A stretch of 64,000 nt of DNA from Desulfosporosinus acididurans (lineage in GTDB: Bacteria; Bacillota; Desulfitobacteriia; Desulfitobacteriales; Desulfitobacteriaceae): contig NZ_LDZY01000011.1 in the NCBI RefSeq assembly GCF_001029285.1, forward strand, positions 62,001 through 126,000, written 5' to 3'. This document shows positions 8,836 to 17,226 of this stretch, one piece after another. Made by a program: the position numbers and the translations under genes. A model generated the notes under the pieces. That model was not told where the DNA came from, did no database searches, and was given only the letters and a program-made list of their open reading frames with translations. Every line of letters begins with the position of its first letter. Position 1 is the stretch's first letter.

Positions 8836-10617
8836 TTACCCCTGTCTCAAAATCTCATTCGCCCTATGTTCATTTAACCGCCTTAAATCATCTTCCCAGA
8901 TCGAGATAGCACGGCTGAAGTCCTTTTGCTTAATCTTCTGCTTGTCTTCTATAAACCAGTTAAGATATTCTGCAACCCTTTCATAGCCAAGTTTAGGAAC
9001 GGCTCGATGGATAAGAACGTCCCAGCGGTCTCTTCTCGTAAGATTCGTACTATAACCTAGTTTTTTAAGTGGAGATTCCTCTTGCCATTTCTCGCCATAA
9101 TGAGAATTTGGTAAGGGCGCTGGAGGTGATACCGAAACCTGAAAATTGGAGTTTACTATAGGGGCACCTAGAGATTGGTTCACTTTCTTGTGTGAGGTTG
9201 TCGTTTTTGTTACAGGACTATATTGAATAATATCCAGTTGTGTTAACGAAACGAGAGGAATCAGCTTGTTTTCTAAAGAGCGATTGATAAACGCCTTATT
9301 GCAGGCAGCACAATAAAATAGTTGAACAGGAATATATTGGCTCACTACATTTTTTCCAGAATCAGCATATTTAGCAAGCAGGGCCTCGATGGCCTTTAGA
9401 TGGGTATTATCATAGGGACAATAATTAAGTCCATTCTTTATTTCTACCACCGACTGAAACTTTTTCAGTAAGCTTAATTTCGATTGGGATTCTTCCTTTA
9501 AACTTGATTGTAATTTTGTTGCGAGCTGAGTCTTAATCTCTTGCTGAAGCTCCTTCTTTTGAAGAGACTTGAGACGGCTAACCATTTCCTCAAAGCCTCT
9601 AAGCTTAAGAGGGGTACTTAAGCTTCTTGCTTCTCGCTGTAAGATACTCAGCTCTTGTACCGTTTTTTCCACCCCGCATCCCGATGAAAAGGAGTCATAA
9701 TATACTTTAAAGGCCTTTAATTCGGGAAGCATGGAATTATTCATCAGTGTCCGGATCTCGGGAATGAATATTAGAGCTTTATCCTCAAGCTCATAGACTA
9801 GTCCAAAATAAAGAAGCTCGATAGCATCTTTAGACTCAAGTTCCTTGTCAAGTACCATAGAGTGAAATATTTCTTTCAACCAGGCTTCAGCCTTCGTATG
9901 AAGTTTAAGATCGAAATAAATCCTTAAGAGAGTTAGGGGTTCTTCGAAATCAAAGCTGGAAGCATCAATCTTAAAAATGCTCTCTTCGAGATACGAATGG
10001 TTGGTTTCAAAGAAGTCTTTGAGCAAAGCAATCCATCCTTGCTTATAAATGCTATTGATCATAGAGAAGATGCCCGCACTGGAGAAAATACCTTTTTTAA
10101 ATTGAGCTTGTAAGTATAGCTCCAACAAGGAAATGAGTTCGACAAGTTCGCCTTCTCTCAAACTATTGAGGCGATTATCATTTATATAGAAGAGAAATTC
10201 ATCAATCATTTCACAGTCCAAAAGATCGATCAGTCCTTTTAAGGAAACAACGAGATTGTCAAAGGTGAGCTTAGTTAAGTCTAATTCGTTAAAATACCAG
10301 CGAATGATATTTCGCGGATAGTTAAAGATGTCCTGAGGTTGATAGATAATGATAAGCTCCGGTTCTCCCGACTCACAAAGCTTTAACGTTTGCAGCTCCC
10401 TTTGAAGCCTAGAAATTTCAACTGATTTTTCAGTATCGGCTGTCTTTATAATTTCGTAGTTCGTAGTCATCTCAGATAAAGAAGAGGACAAACGATTAAT
10501 CTCCTCATCTTTTTCCAGCAAACGGGTCTCCAATTCTTCGATTTTGCTAAAATATTCTTCCATTACTTGATTGACTCGGATCACGAGATCTTGTTTTAAG
10601 ACTGCTAGTGGTTTCAT
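8836..10617 (-). CDS. Coiled-coil protein with Cys/His cluster, partner of the SF1 helicase-nuclease
   Basis: I start this at ATG 10617 (MKPLAVLKQDLVIR) because GAGGAG lies 9 nt upstream. A longer frame from GTG 10680 overlaps the preceding gene and has no ribosome binding site. The 593-aa product has an N-terminal coiled coil (about residues 20-80) and a long helical middle. Near residues 400-440 a possible zinc site pairs YCPYDNTH with FYCAAC. A basic helical C-terminus contains TRRDRWDVLIHRAVPKLG. No enzymatic motif is visible. It directly follows the giant helicase gene and is probably co-transcribed with it, so I infer a joint function in DNA defence or repair. The family is not recognised. 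Confidence 0.75.
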   Translation of the reverse strand: MKPLAVLKQDLVIRVNQVMEEYFSKIEELETRLLEKDEEINRLSSSLSEMTTNYEIIKTADTEKSVEISRLQRELQTLKLCESGEPELIIIYQPQDIFNYPRNIIRWYFNELDLTKLTFDNLVVSLKGLIDLLDCEMIDEFLFYINDNRLNSLREGELVELISLLELYLQAQFKKGIFSSAGIFSMINSIYKQGWIALLKDFFETNHSYLEESIFKIDASSFDFEEPLTLLRIYFDLKLHTKAEAWLKEIFHSMVLDKELESKDAIELLYFGLVYELEDKALIFIPEIRTLMNNSMLPELKAFKVYYDSFSSGCGVEKTVQELSILQREARSLSTPLKLRGFEEMVSRLKSLQKKELQQEIKTQLATKLQSSLKEESQSKLSLLKKFQSVVEIKNGLNYCPYDNTHLKAIEALLAKYADSGKNVVSQYIPVQLFYCAACNKAFINRSLENKLIPLVSLTQLDIIQYSPVTKTTTSHKKVNQSLGAPIVNSNFQVSVSPPAPLPNSHYGEKWQEESPLKKLGYSTNLTRRDRWDVLIHRAVPKLGYERVAEYLNWFIEDKQKIKQKDFSRAISIWEDDLRRLNEHRANEILRQG

Positions 10618-10672
10618 TCGGCACTTCTCCTCACTTGTCTCTCCCCTTGAATCCCCTGACAGTGATACTTCT

Positions 10673-13600
10673 CTATTCACTCAGATACCATGCGGAACGA
10701 TTTTTTGTCATCCGCCCGCCTTGAGGTTTATAGCGAAAGCGGAAGCCTTGGGCTCGGAATTTTTCCATCATCCCCGCTAATTCTTCATTCCCTATGACCC
10801 AGATTGTCCCACCGATTTTGCGATTATCCACCCATTCAAATCCATGCTCTATAAGAAATTTCTCAAGTTGAAACGGTTCTTCCTCAACCTCCCTTGCTTG
10901 TCTGCGGGAAGGATTTTGTGATTCCTGAAGAAGTGCCTTTTGCTCCAAAGGTTCAGCGTTTTCTTCGGCCGCTTTTTGATCATATGATAGTTGATAATTG
11001 CCGTCTGATGGATTCCCTAGTTTCACATTTTTTTCTCTGTCCGATTCATTAATTAGATTATTTTCCTGGAGTGTTGCACCTTCTTGGGCAGTAGAAATTT
11101 TCTCATCTTTCAGAAATTCAGTCGCTCGACTAATAACCTTTTCGTCTTCGTTGACCAAAACTACATCTTTAGCATCCAAAGAGATTGAATGGCCCTCACC
11201 CTTATCAATATCCTTGTCCGTATCTTGATCATCCTCATCTTCTCCGTTCCAGATTCTGCGCAAAACTTCTGCCCTACGAATTATTAAATCTTTTAAGCCT
11301 TCCGCTTGGGATTCAGAGGCGATTTCTTCTATTCCCTTATTTTCCGGATAGATTTCATAGTCTTTTATGCGGGCAAATACTGCAGCCATGGTACTGTCAG
11401 GATCACGAAAAAATTCACTCCCGCGAATTCGAATAAAGCGCCAGCCGAGGCGTTCCAGAATCGCTTGCCGAGACATGTCTTCATTAAGGTTTTCTAAGGT
11501 GTGCCACCTATCTCCGTCACACTCCAGGGCTACTCGTTTCCCCTGGCCTTCAATAACCATATCGATTCGGTATCCGCCAACCTTCCACTGAGGATAAACC
11601 GTATAGCCGGCTTGTCTCAAGCGAAAGAGAACTTGCTTTTCAAATTCGGACTCGGCTTCAACTTCCGCAGTATCCAACATCCGCAAAACAGCTTGAGGGT
11701 CTTTAGCATGTTTAATCAGTTCCCCGCGAATATCACCAGGTTTCAGGTCATTTTCCGGATCGAGGGAATAGACAACCCACATTTGATCACGAGCACGGCT
11801 GGCAGCAACGTTGTAACGTTTTTTAAATGTTTCATGAGCACCCTCACCTCGTTTGCTCAAAGGCCCTTCGCCTGAGGAGGCATCGACCATCGAAAGAAAG
11901 ATGATATCTCGTTCATCTCCCTGGAACTGAGCCGGATTTCCGCACTGAATACGACGCCGTTTATATTCTCCGGCTGATAAATAGTTCTGCAGTAAACGGT
12001 CAATCACAACAGCTTGTTCTTCCCCCACCAGGGAAATTACGCCAAAGGAAGCTTCTTGATACTCCGGTTGTTCTGTACAGGCGATAAGTAAGGAGGCCAC
12101 AACTTGAGCCTCTTTCTCGTTGACTTTTTTCGCACTCTGACTTCCTTCAACCCGGTAAGCAACGGTATGGGGCCGCACTTTAACCGTACTTTCATCACGT
12201 AAGGGCTTAATTTTTCCTTCATATGAAAGATAATTACTGAATTGAATGATTGGTGAAACACAGCGGAAATGTTCGCGTAAGCATATGGGCTGAAAGGCCG
12301 TATCCGCGAGATCGTATATAGATAAAAGTCCGTCATAGAGTTTGGCATTAGGAACCCCTTGTAAATGTTCCTCAATAAGCTTATTAGCTTCGTCAACTTT
12401 TTGCCCGACAGCTGAAGGGCTGACTTGTTCATTGTCTCCTACGACAACGACCTGTTTACCCATATATAGTGCGGTCAGGGCGAGGACATCAGCTTGGCTG
12501 GCCTCATCAATAACCACAATATCGAAGCGATTGGTTCGTGGATTGAAATTTTCCACAACGCGACTTAAGGGCATAATCCAAACGGGAACTGCACTTTGGC
12601 AAAGAGGCATGAGCTTTCTGGCTTCGGCCATAAGCTCTGGAACCCGTTTACCGGTTCCTTTGCCAATTCGATGCATGAGTTGTTTCCAACCATTAAGAGC
12701 GAGCCGCTGAGAAACAGTTGTTCGTCGAACTTGGGCTGCCCAAGCCTTCTTTTCCACGAGTATTGATGTTTTCTCTCGTAACTGTTGAGATAAATGGGTT
12801 ATCTGTTTTAAAAGTTCTTCCATCGATTTCTTGGCTCGGTCTTCAAGTTCATCCGCAAATTGCCGCCAAAGCCACGCTTTAGAGGGATTTCCCGGAAGTT
12901 GTCCCTCACCATGAATCCCTTGACGTCCGGCAATAGCTGCTGCCCAGGCGGGCGCATTCTGTTCTAAGCGCTTCAGGAGATCTTGACGCAATTCAAGAAC
13001 TTGCTTAAGGTTTTTTAAATCAACGAGACGTTGATAGGCTTGGCGATATTCTTCAGGCTTTTTCCCTTGCAGGGCCATTAAAAGCTGTGAAGTCACTTGA
13101 GCACAAGAACTGCCCCCCTGTTCCAACTGAAGCTTTAAGGAACGAATTTTTTCTTCCATCCCTCTGAGCTTCAAGCGACAGGTTTGGATTTCCACGAGGT
13201 TTGCTAATTCTTCAGTTATCGCTTTTTTAAGTCGCAGGACTTCTCTCTGCTCGCCAAGTTGGATTGCAGTTTTGTCATAGAAATCTTGCCAGTGAAAACC
13301 TGTCTTTTGAAGCTGTTCCACAAGTGGAGTCCATTGTTGCGGATGCCAATTCAAAGCATTGCGGATCAAGGGAATATAAGAGTGACAGACCAACTCAGGT
13401 TCATTTCCCAACACCGAGGCCTTGGGCCCTCCCAAGACCGCAACTTGACGTTCCCAGCGGTCGGAAAGCCTTTTTCGTGTATTCCTTAAATCCACAAAAA
13501 CTTTGATAGCTTCAAACTGCTCAAGGCGCTGCGGTGAACTTCCATTCACTTGAGCTTGATTAATCAGCGTCTTCCAGCTTCCTTTAGTTAATAATTTAAA

Positions 13601-15730
13601 AACGCCAAGCGAGCCCCCGGCACTTAAATGAGCAATGATCTCTTCTAAGACTGAATCTAGTTCGTTAGGCAAACAGTCCTCACTGACGGAAGGAGCATAA
13701 TCCAAGAGAGTTTCTTGGGCTTGAAGAGACTGGGTATAAGCCCCTTCGATTTGAGTGATTAAGTTTTGCCAGGGAGCGATTTGCTCCTCACCCTGCATTC
13801 TGGCATCGATGAGAGCAAGTTCCCACTTTGATGCCTTTTCAAAAACTTGAATAGCTTTTTGGATTTGATTCAAGATCATTTCTAGCTTTTCTGGCTCGTT
13901 TTCAGACTCCGTTTGCCAATATTCTTTTCCCTCTTCTAAATCCATACTTGCTAAATTATCTACAGTTTTGACCCATTCCTCAAATTCATAAGGTGCTGGA
14001 AGCTGTTGCGGATCTGGCAAAGGATATTCAAGTTCCTGTTCATCGTCATGAGTTAAGATGAGATTCGTCTGATAAAGTTCCACTAGCTCTCCTTCTGCAA
14101 GGGGGAGTGCAGCTCCTAAACGGATCGGACTTGGCAGCCAGGAACATCGTTCCTGGTCTTTTCGAATGGTACGAGCTGCTTGAGCGGGCGCGTATTCATT
14201 ACCAGCTATAACGATAGGACGGTACTCGTCCGCTCGCGCGAAAAGCAGTTTTTGGCGAGTTTCCCGAAGTTCCTTTAAAAGAGCAACTCTCTCTTGCTGA
14301 AGAACTTTAGCTTCCCGTTCTAATTGCTCAGGGTCACTATTGGCTAAGCGTTCTGTGATGGCATCCACCGAGCTCTCCAGTTGTTGACGGTTATTGTCAG
14401 TCAAGACGCTCAAGCATAGTGGCTGCAGAGGGGTGACAATTTTTTCATGGAGTACTGACAGGGCTTTAGAGGTATGACTGGTAACCAGAACGCTCTTTCC
14501 TTGAGCAAGGAAATGACCAATTAGATTGGCTATGGAATGAGTCTTTCCTGTCCCTGGCGGTCCTTGAACGAGAACAGCATTATACCTTTTTAAGCGATTA
14601 GCAATCTGCAGTTGTTCCGAATTGGCAAGTTTGCTCAGCAGGACTTCCTCATCTTCTCCATTAGGATCTATACTTTTCAGGACATCCTCTGGAGCAGATG
14701 GTTCTGTTTCTGAATCAAGGCCAACAATATTTTCTAAGAAACTGGGTAAAGGCATCCTTTCCGGTATGTCCTTAAGAATTTCCTCGATCGCCTTACTAAA
14801 CCCTAACGATCTTTTGCGCAAAAATACTAAAGGATCCCGCACAATTCGCGGAGCGTCATTATGAGCCGCCTTCTCACCCGGACCGAGAATTTGTCCGTAG
14901 GGAGATAACTGAGTCACGATTCGTTTTAAATACTCTTCTGTATCCTGCCCACCCAGTGGGTGATAGGGAGTTTGCTCCAATTCTTCTTGAAGACGACTCA
15001 TAACCGTTCCAGTCACTTCTGAAACGGTCCGAAAAAGCGCAGTGTAGAGTTCAACGGAATGCTCTGTTTCAGACAAGGAAAATTCAGGTATTGCAGGATC
15101 GAAATCTAGTCGAAGTCTTTGCAATAAAATAGGATGACTAATTAGGCCGCTTTGATAATTCCAGTACAAATGGCCTTCACCCAAAACAAGTTCATATTGT
15201 TCCGCTTCACGTTCTAAACGAGCATACAGTTCGTAAAACTTATTATATATTTCCATCGCTTGGCGAACAGGAACTTCTTTTTCCGACCAAAGTTCTCTGC
15301 TTTTCAGCCATTGAGCAAATTCTTCATCTTCCGAGTAGTTCGCTAGGAGCTGCTCTTCGGTCAGTTCTTCCTCGTCTTCCTCACCCGTTATTTTATCTAG
15401 ATTTAAGCGAACCCGGAGTTCAGGTTTTTTCCAGGTATCTTTCAATACTGAAAGATACGAAGAGGGGGGTTGCGGCGCATCAGTAAGTACGGGACGTTGG
15501 ATTTTAAGGATAAAAGGACTGGAAGCAGAGCTTGTGCCTGAATCGGAAAAGTCATTCTCAAACTGCCCCTTCTCGATGGTTAAGTAGTTTGGCAGGTCTT
15601 GGAAATAGATACTCCAAGGTTGGTCTTTAACATTACGAATCACGGGATTTCTTAATTGATCCAGCGCTTGAAGATATTTATAAATCTGCAGAATATGCCC
15701 TTTAGCTGGGTTTTGTTCGTCTGTTGCCAT
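10673..15730 (-). CDS. Giant SF1 DNA helicase with C-terminal Vsr/DUF559-like nuclease domain
   Basis: A 1685-aa protein. The SF1 core is split by a long coiled-coil insertion. Walker A is QGPPGTGKTHS (about residue 390), the DEAS box is VVIDEASQADVLAL (about 1073), FQGDERDIIFLS follows, and motif VI is YNVAASRARDQ (about 1310). After the helicase comes a Vsr/MTES_1575-type nuclease fold: QWKVGGYRIDMVIEG, ALECDGDRWH (about 1400) and RLGWRFIRIRGSEF. A variable linker follows, then a small C-terminal domain (GGTIWVIGNEELAG to KNRSAWYLSE). Helicase-Vsr fusions of this sort are established in anti-phage systems and in plasmid-defence contexts. The N-terminal ~350 residues are unassigned. The assignment as a helicase-nuclease is firm. 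The biological target is not known. Confidence 0.88.
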   Translation of the reverse strand: MATDEQNPAKGHILQIYKYLQALDQLRNPVIRNVKDQPWSIYFQDLPNYLTIEKGQFENDFSDSGTSSASSPFILKIQRPVLTDAPQPPSSYLSVLKDTWKKPELRVRLNLDKITGEEDEEELTEEQLLANYSEDEEFAQWLKSRELWSEKEVPVRQAMEIYNKFYELYARLEREAEQYELVLGEGHLYWNYQSGLISHPILLQRLRLDFDPAIPEFSLSETEHSVELYTALFRTVSEVTGTVMSRLQEELEQTPYHPLGGQDTEEYLKRIVTQLSPYGQILGPGEKAAHNDAPRIVRDPLVFLRKRSLGFSKAIEEILKDIPERMPLPSFLENIVGLDSETEPSAPEDVLKSIDPNGEDEEVLLSKLANSEQLQIANRLKRYNAVLVQGPPGTGKTHSIANLIGHFLAQGKSVLVTSHTSKALSVLHEKIVTPLQPLCLSVLTDNNRQQLESSVDAITERLANSDPEQLEREAKVLQQERVALLKELRETRQKLLFARADEYRPIVIAGNEYAPAQAARTIRKDQERCSWLPSPIRLGAALPLAEGELVELYQTNLILTHDDEQELEYPLPDPQQLPAPYEFEEWVKTVDNLASMDLEEGKEYWQTESENEPEKLEMILNQIQKAIQVFEKASKWELALIDARMQGEEQIAPWQNLITQIEGAYTQSLQAQETLLDYAPSVSEDCLPNELDSVLEEIIAHLSAGGSLGVFKLLTKGSWKTLINQAQVNGSSPQRLEQFEAIKVFVDLRNTRKRLSDRWERQVAVLGGPKASVLGNEPELVCHSYIPLIRNALNWHPQQWTPLVEQLQKTGFHWQDFYDKTAIQLGEQREVLRLKKAITEELANLVEIQTCRLKLRGMEEKIRSLKLQLEQGGSSCAQVTSQLLMALQGKKPEEYRQAYQRLVDLKNLKQVLELRQDLLKRLEQNAPAWAAAIAGRQGIHGEGQLPGNPSKAWLWRQFADELEDRAKKSMEELLKQITHLSQQLREKTSILVEKKAWAAQVRRTTVSQRLALNGWKQLMHRIGKGTGKRVPELMAEARKLMPLCQSAVPVWIMPLSRVVENFNPRTNRFDIVVIDEASQADVLALTALYMGKQVVVVGDNEQVSPSAVGQKVDEANKLIEEHLQGVPNAKLYDGLLSIYDLADTAFQPICLREHFRCVSPIIQFSNYLSYEGKIKPLRDESTVKVRPHTVAYRVEGSQSAKKVNEKEAQVVASLLIACTEQPEYQEASFGVISLVGEEQAVVIDRLLQNYLSAGEYKRRRIQCGNPAQFQGDERDIIFLSMVDASSGEGPLSKRGEGAHETFKKRYNVAASRARDQMWVVYSLDPENDLKPGDIRGELIKHAKDPQAVLRMLDTAEVEAESEFEKQVLFRLRQAGYTVYPQWKVGGYRIDMVIEGQGKRVALECDGDRWHTLENLNEDMSRQAILERLGWRFIRIRGSEFFRDPDSTMAAVFARIKDYEIYPENKGIEEIASESQAEGLKDLIIRRAEVLRRIWNGEDEDDQDTDKDIDKGEGHSISLDAKDVVLVNEDEKVISRATEFLKDEKISTAQEGATLQENNLINESDREKNVKLGNPSDGNYQLSYDQKAAEENAEPLEQKALLQESQNPSRRQAREVEEEPFQLEKFLIEHGFEWVDNRKIGGTIWVIGNEELAGMMEKFRAQGFRFRYKPQGGRMTKNRSAWYLSE

Positions 15731-15872
15731 GGGATTACCGCCTTATTGGGATTTAAATATTATTTTTTCGTTGTCGATATTAGTTATTCCCTATTCTCAC
15801 TTAGTTTAAATTCGACAATCACAGAGATCTCCCTCCCCTATCAAACAGGTAAGTAATGGAAATAACGCTAAA

Positions 15873-16073
15873 CTATTTAAAGAATTTAAATATATCAAAA
15901 ATACTAAACGTCGTCTTCCGATACACTCTGTTATACGCAGCCTTCTTTGGATTAGTCAGCCATCCCCACCCTCTCGGAGCCTTCATACCTAGGCTGTGTC
16001 GAACGTAACGTTTTAGACTAGTTCTTGCTGCTATACTTTTCTTAAGACTCGGTTTTCGCATTCCCAATTTCAT
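15873..16073 (-). CDS. Small basic conserved protein (66 aa)
   Basis: A short, strongly basic protein whose ATG follows AAAGGAG. The C-terminal half (WLTNPKKAAYNRVYRKTTFS) matches a pattern I recall from small uncharacterised proteins that recur in clostridial genomes and phage-related regions. It has no membrane segment and no cysteine pair. Basic composition suggests nucleic-acid binding, but that is only inference. It stands alone between the defence island and a stretch of small elements. Confidence 0.65.
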   Translation of the reverse strand: MKLGMRKPSLKKSIAARTSLKRYVRHSLGMKAPRGWGWLTNPKKAAYNRVYRKTTFSIFDIFKFFK

Positions 16074-16272
16074 TATGATCTCCTTTCTTTTATTAGGTTT
16101 AACTTATATTTAGTATATCAGCGGAGCTAGACAATTTTTTGAACATAGCTTTTTACTCCTTGTCGTCCAATGCATCGTGAATGAACTTACAGCTCTTAAG
16201 CGAATTCTATATACTACGGGGAACATAAGCATTCTTTCAACTCTGGTCTATGAACATGGTGATTGGTGGAAC

Positions 16273-16422
16273 CTATACATTCTCTTTGTCCCGATGCATA
16301 ACGAATAATAATTTATAAGCGCAAAGTGATCCGGGCACTGCCAGAACGAAAAACGTGTCAATAATTCCAACTAACCCCAAGATGGTGAACGCAATTGAAG
16401 CTAAGGAGCATAATTTCGGCAT
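16273..16422 (-). CDS. Possible 49-aa small membrane protein
   Basis: ATG at 16422 opens a frame of 49 codons that starts MPKLCSLASIAFTILG and ends with a charged tail (MHRDKENV). It contains one or two hydrophobic stretches split by VPGS. The ribosome binding site (GGATG) is weak. The composition is that of a real small membrane protein, but no family is recognised. It lies just upstream of the type I toxin locus. It could also be chance coding. Confidence 0.35.
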   Translation of the reverse strand: MPKLCSLASIAFTILGLVGIIDTFFVLAVPGSLCAYKLLFVMHRDKENV

Positions 16423-16539
16423 AGTTCATCCAATGTCCTGTCGAATTAATTATGCGATAATTGTTAAGATAAATCGACCCGCATCTCGAAGAAAGTGACC
16501 GTTCCGGAAAGCAGATGCGCCCTGCTATATGTGAACCGG

Positions 16540-16568
16540 TTGCATAGTTTACAATCTATGGATATAAT
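16540..16568 (+). promoter_or_regulatory. Promoter of the antisense antitoxin RNA
   Basis: TTGCAT at 16540 and TATAAT at 16563 with a 17-nt spacer. Transcription would start near 16575 on the plus strand and run toward the 3' end of the minus-strand toxin gene. The same promoter arrangement, with the same spacer length, recurs at 38948-38976. Confidence 0.65.
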
Positions 16569-16573
16569 ATTAA

Positions 16574-16691
16574 ATAAGGACTGACGTGTTGTGAGCACGC
16601 CAGCCCGGCAGATTGTCTAACCAAACGGTTGGCCCGAATTAAAGGTTATAAGAAATAACCGCCATCCTGGACCGGGGCGGTTATTTCTTCT
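16574..16691 (+). ncRNA. Antisense RNA antitoxin (RatA-like) of a type I toxin pair
   Basis: From the TTGCAT/TATAAT promoter the RNA would run about 115 nt to an intrinsic terminator at 16652-16691, whose 11-bp stem joins AAATAACCGCC to GGCGGTTATTT and is followed by a pyrimidine-rich tail. The terminator region overlaps the end of the convergent toxin reading frame. That tail-to-tail overlap is the arrangement of TxpA/RatA and BsrG-type systems. Other short stems lie in between (GACGTG with GCACGC, AACC with GGTT). The function is inferred from the layout. Confidence 0.55.
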
Positions 16692-16758
16692 TCATGATCA
16701 TAACAACGAGTGTAGCAAATGCAATCATTAAATACATCGCCTCAACCATTGAGATCAT
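16681..16758 (-). CDS. Putative holin-like toxin (Hol-Tox family) of a type I toxin-antitoxin pair
   Basis: A 25-aa hydrophobic peptide starting MISMVEAMYLMIAFATLVV and ending in three lysines. It matches the pattern of the holin-like toxin family (short EAL/EAM-YLMIAFATLV core, basic end). ATG 16758 follows a very strong GGGGGTGG. An extended -10 (TGCTATAAT) lies on the minus strand near 16811-16820. Such peptides insert in the membrane and are silenced by a convergent antisense RNA, which is also present here. It is too short for ordinary gene callers. Confidence 0.7.
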   Translation of the reverse strand: MISMVEAMYLMIAFATLVVMIMKKK

Positions 16759-16867
16759 CCCTACCACCCCCTTTCGAAAAGGGTGTGGCCAACCGTCCCT
16801 CGACAACCTGTTGCAATTATTATAGCATAATCTTCCAGACAAATGATGAATCTTATCCCTGATTATT

Positions 16868-16916
16868 CCAGGGTTCAGGCTGCCTCATATACCGAGGCAG
16901 CCTGATTTGTTTTCAC
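16868..16916 (+). terminator. Double hairpin with U-rich end next to the toxin locus
   Basis: CCCTG/CAGGG followed by a longer stem AGGCTGCCTC/GAGGCAGCCT and ATTTGTTTT. The same two stems recur at 39048-39106. There the long stem has a compensatory T-A to C-G change and the small loop has changed, so the structure appears to be conserved as RNA. Confidence 0.6.
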
Positions 16917-16991
16917 CAAAGCACCTCAATTTCATAACTTAATTATCCTCAGCCAATAACGATACATAAGAACATTGTGAAGTTCCGATGT

Positions 16992-17210
16992 ATCATAACC
17001 GGTCAGTGCGGCGAAAGGGGAAAACTGAGCTGCCTTTGTGCCCTCCAATCTGCCTGTTCCGGTCTACAGTGGTAGCTCCTTCCTCCAGATTCATACCCTT
17101 TAGAATGGCATTCTTGCCGAATTTCTTTTTTATTTCCAGCATTGCTTGCTGCATCTTTTTCTCTCGTGCAAGCTCAGCTTCTTCATCTTCCTTTTTTGCC
17201 TGCACGGCTT
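16992..17210 (-). pseudogene. Deletion-shortened remnant of the UmuC/YolD gene pair
   Basis: Nearly identical to the 3' end of the Y-family polymerase gene (41849-42022) joined directly to an internal piece of the YolD-like gene (41728-41765), with about 83 bp between them missing. Only a handful of differences are visible in about 215 bp, so the copy is recent. It has neither the start nor the catalytic part of the polymerase. Its edge lies about 17 bp from the stop of the NlpC/P60 gene. Confidence 0.85.
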
Positions 17211-17226
17211 TAAAGGTACGCCAATT

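Noticed and set aside
10618-10680. Upstream GTG as start of the coiled-coil protein
   Set aside because: It overlaps the helicase gene and lacks a ribosome binding site, while ATG 10617 has GAGGAG at good spacing.
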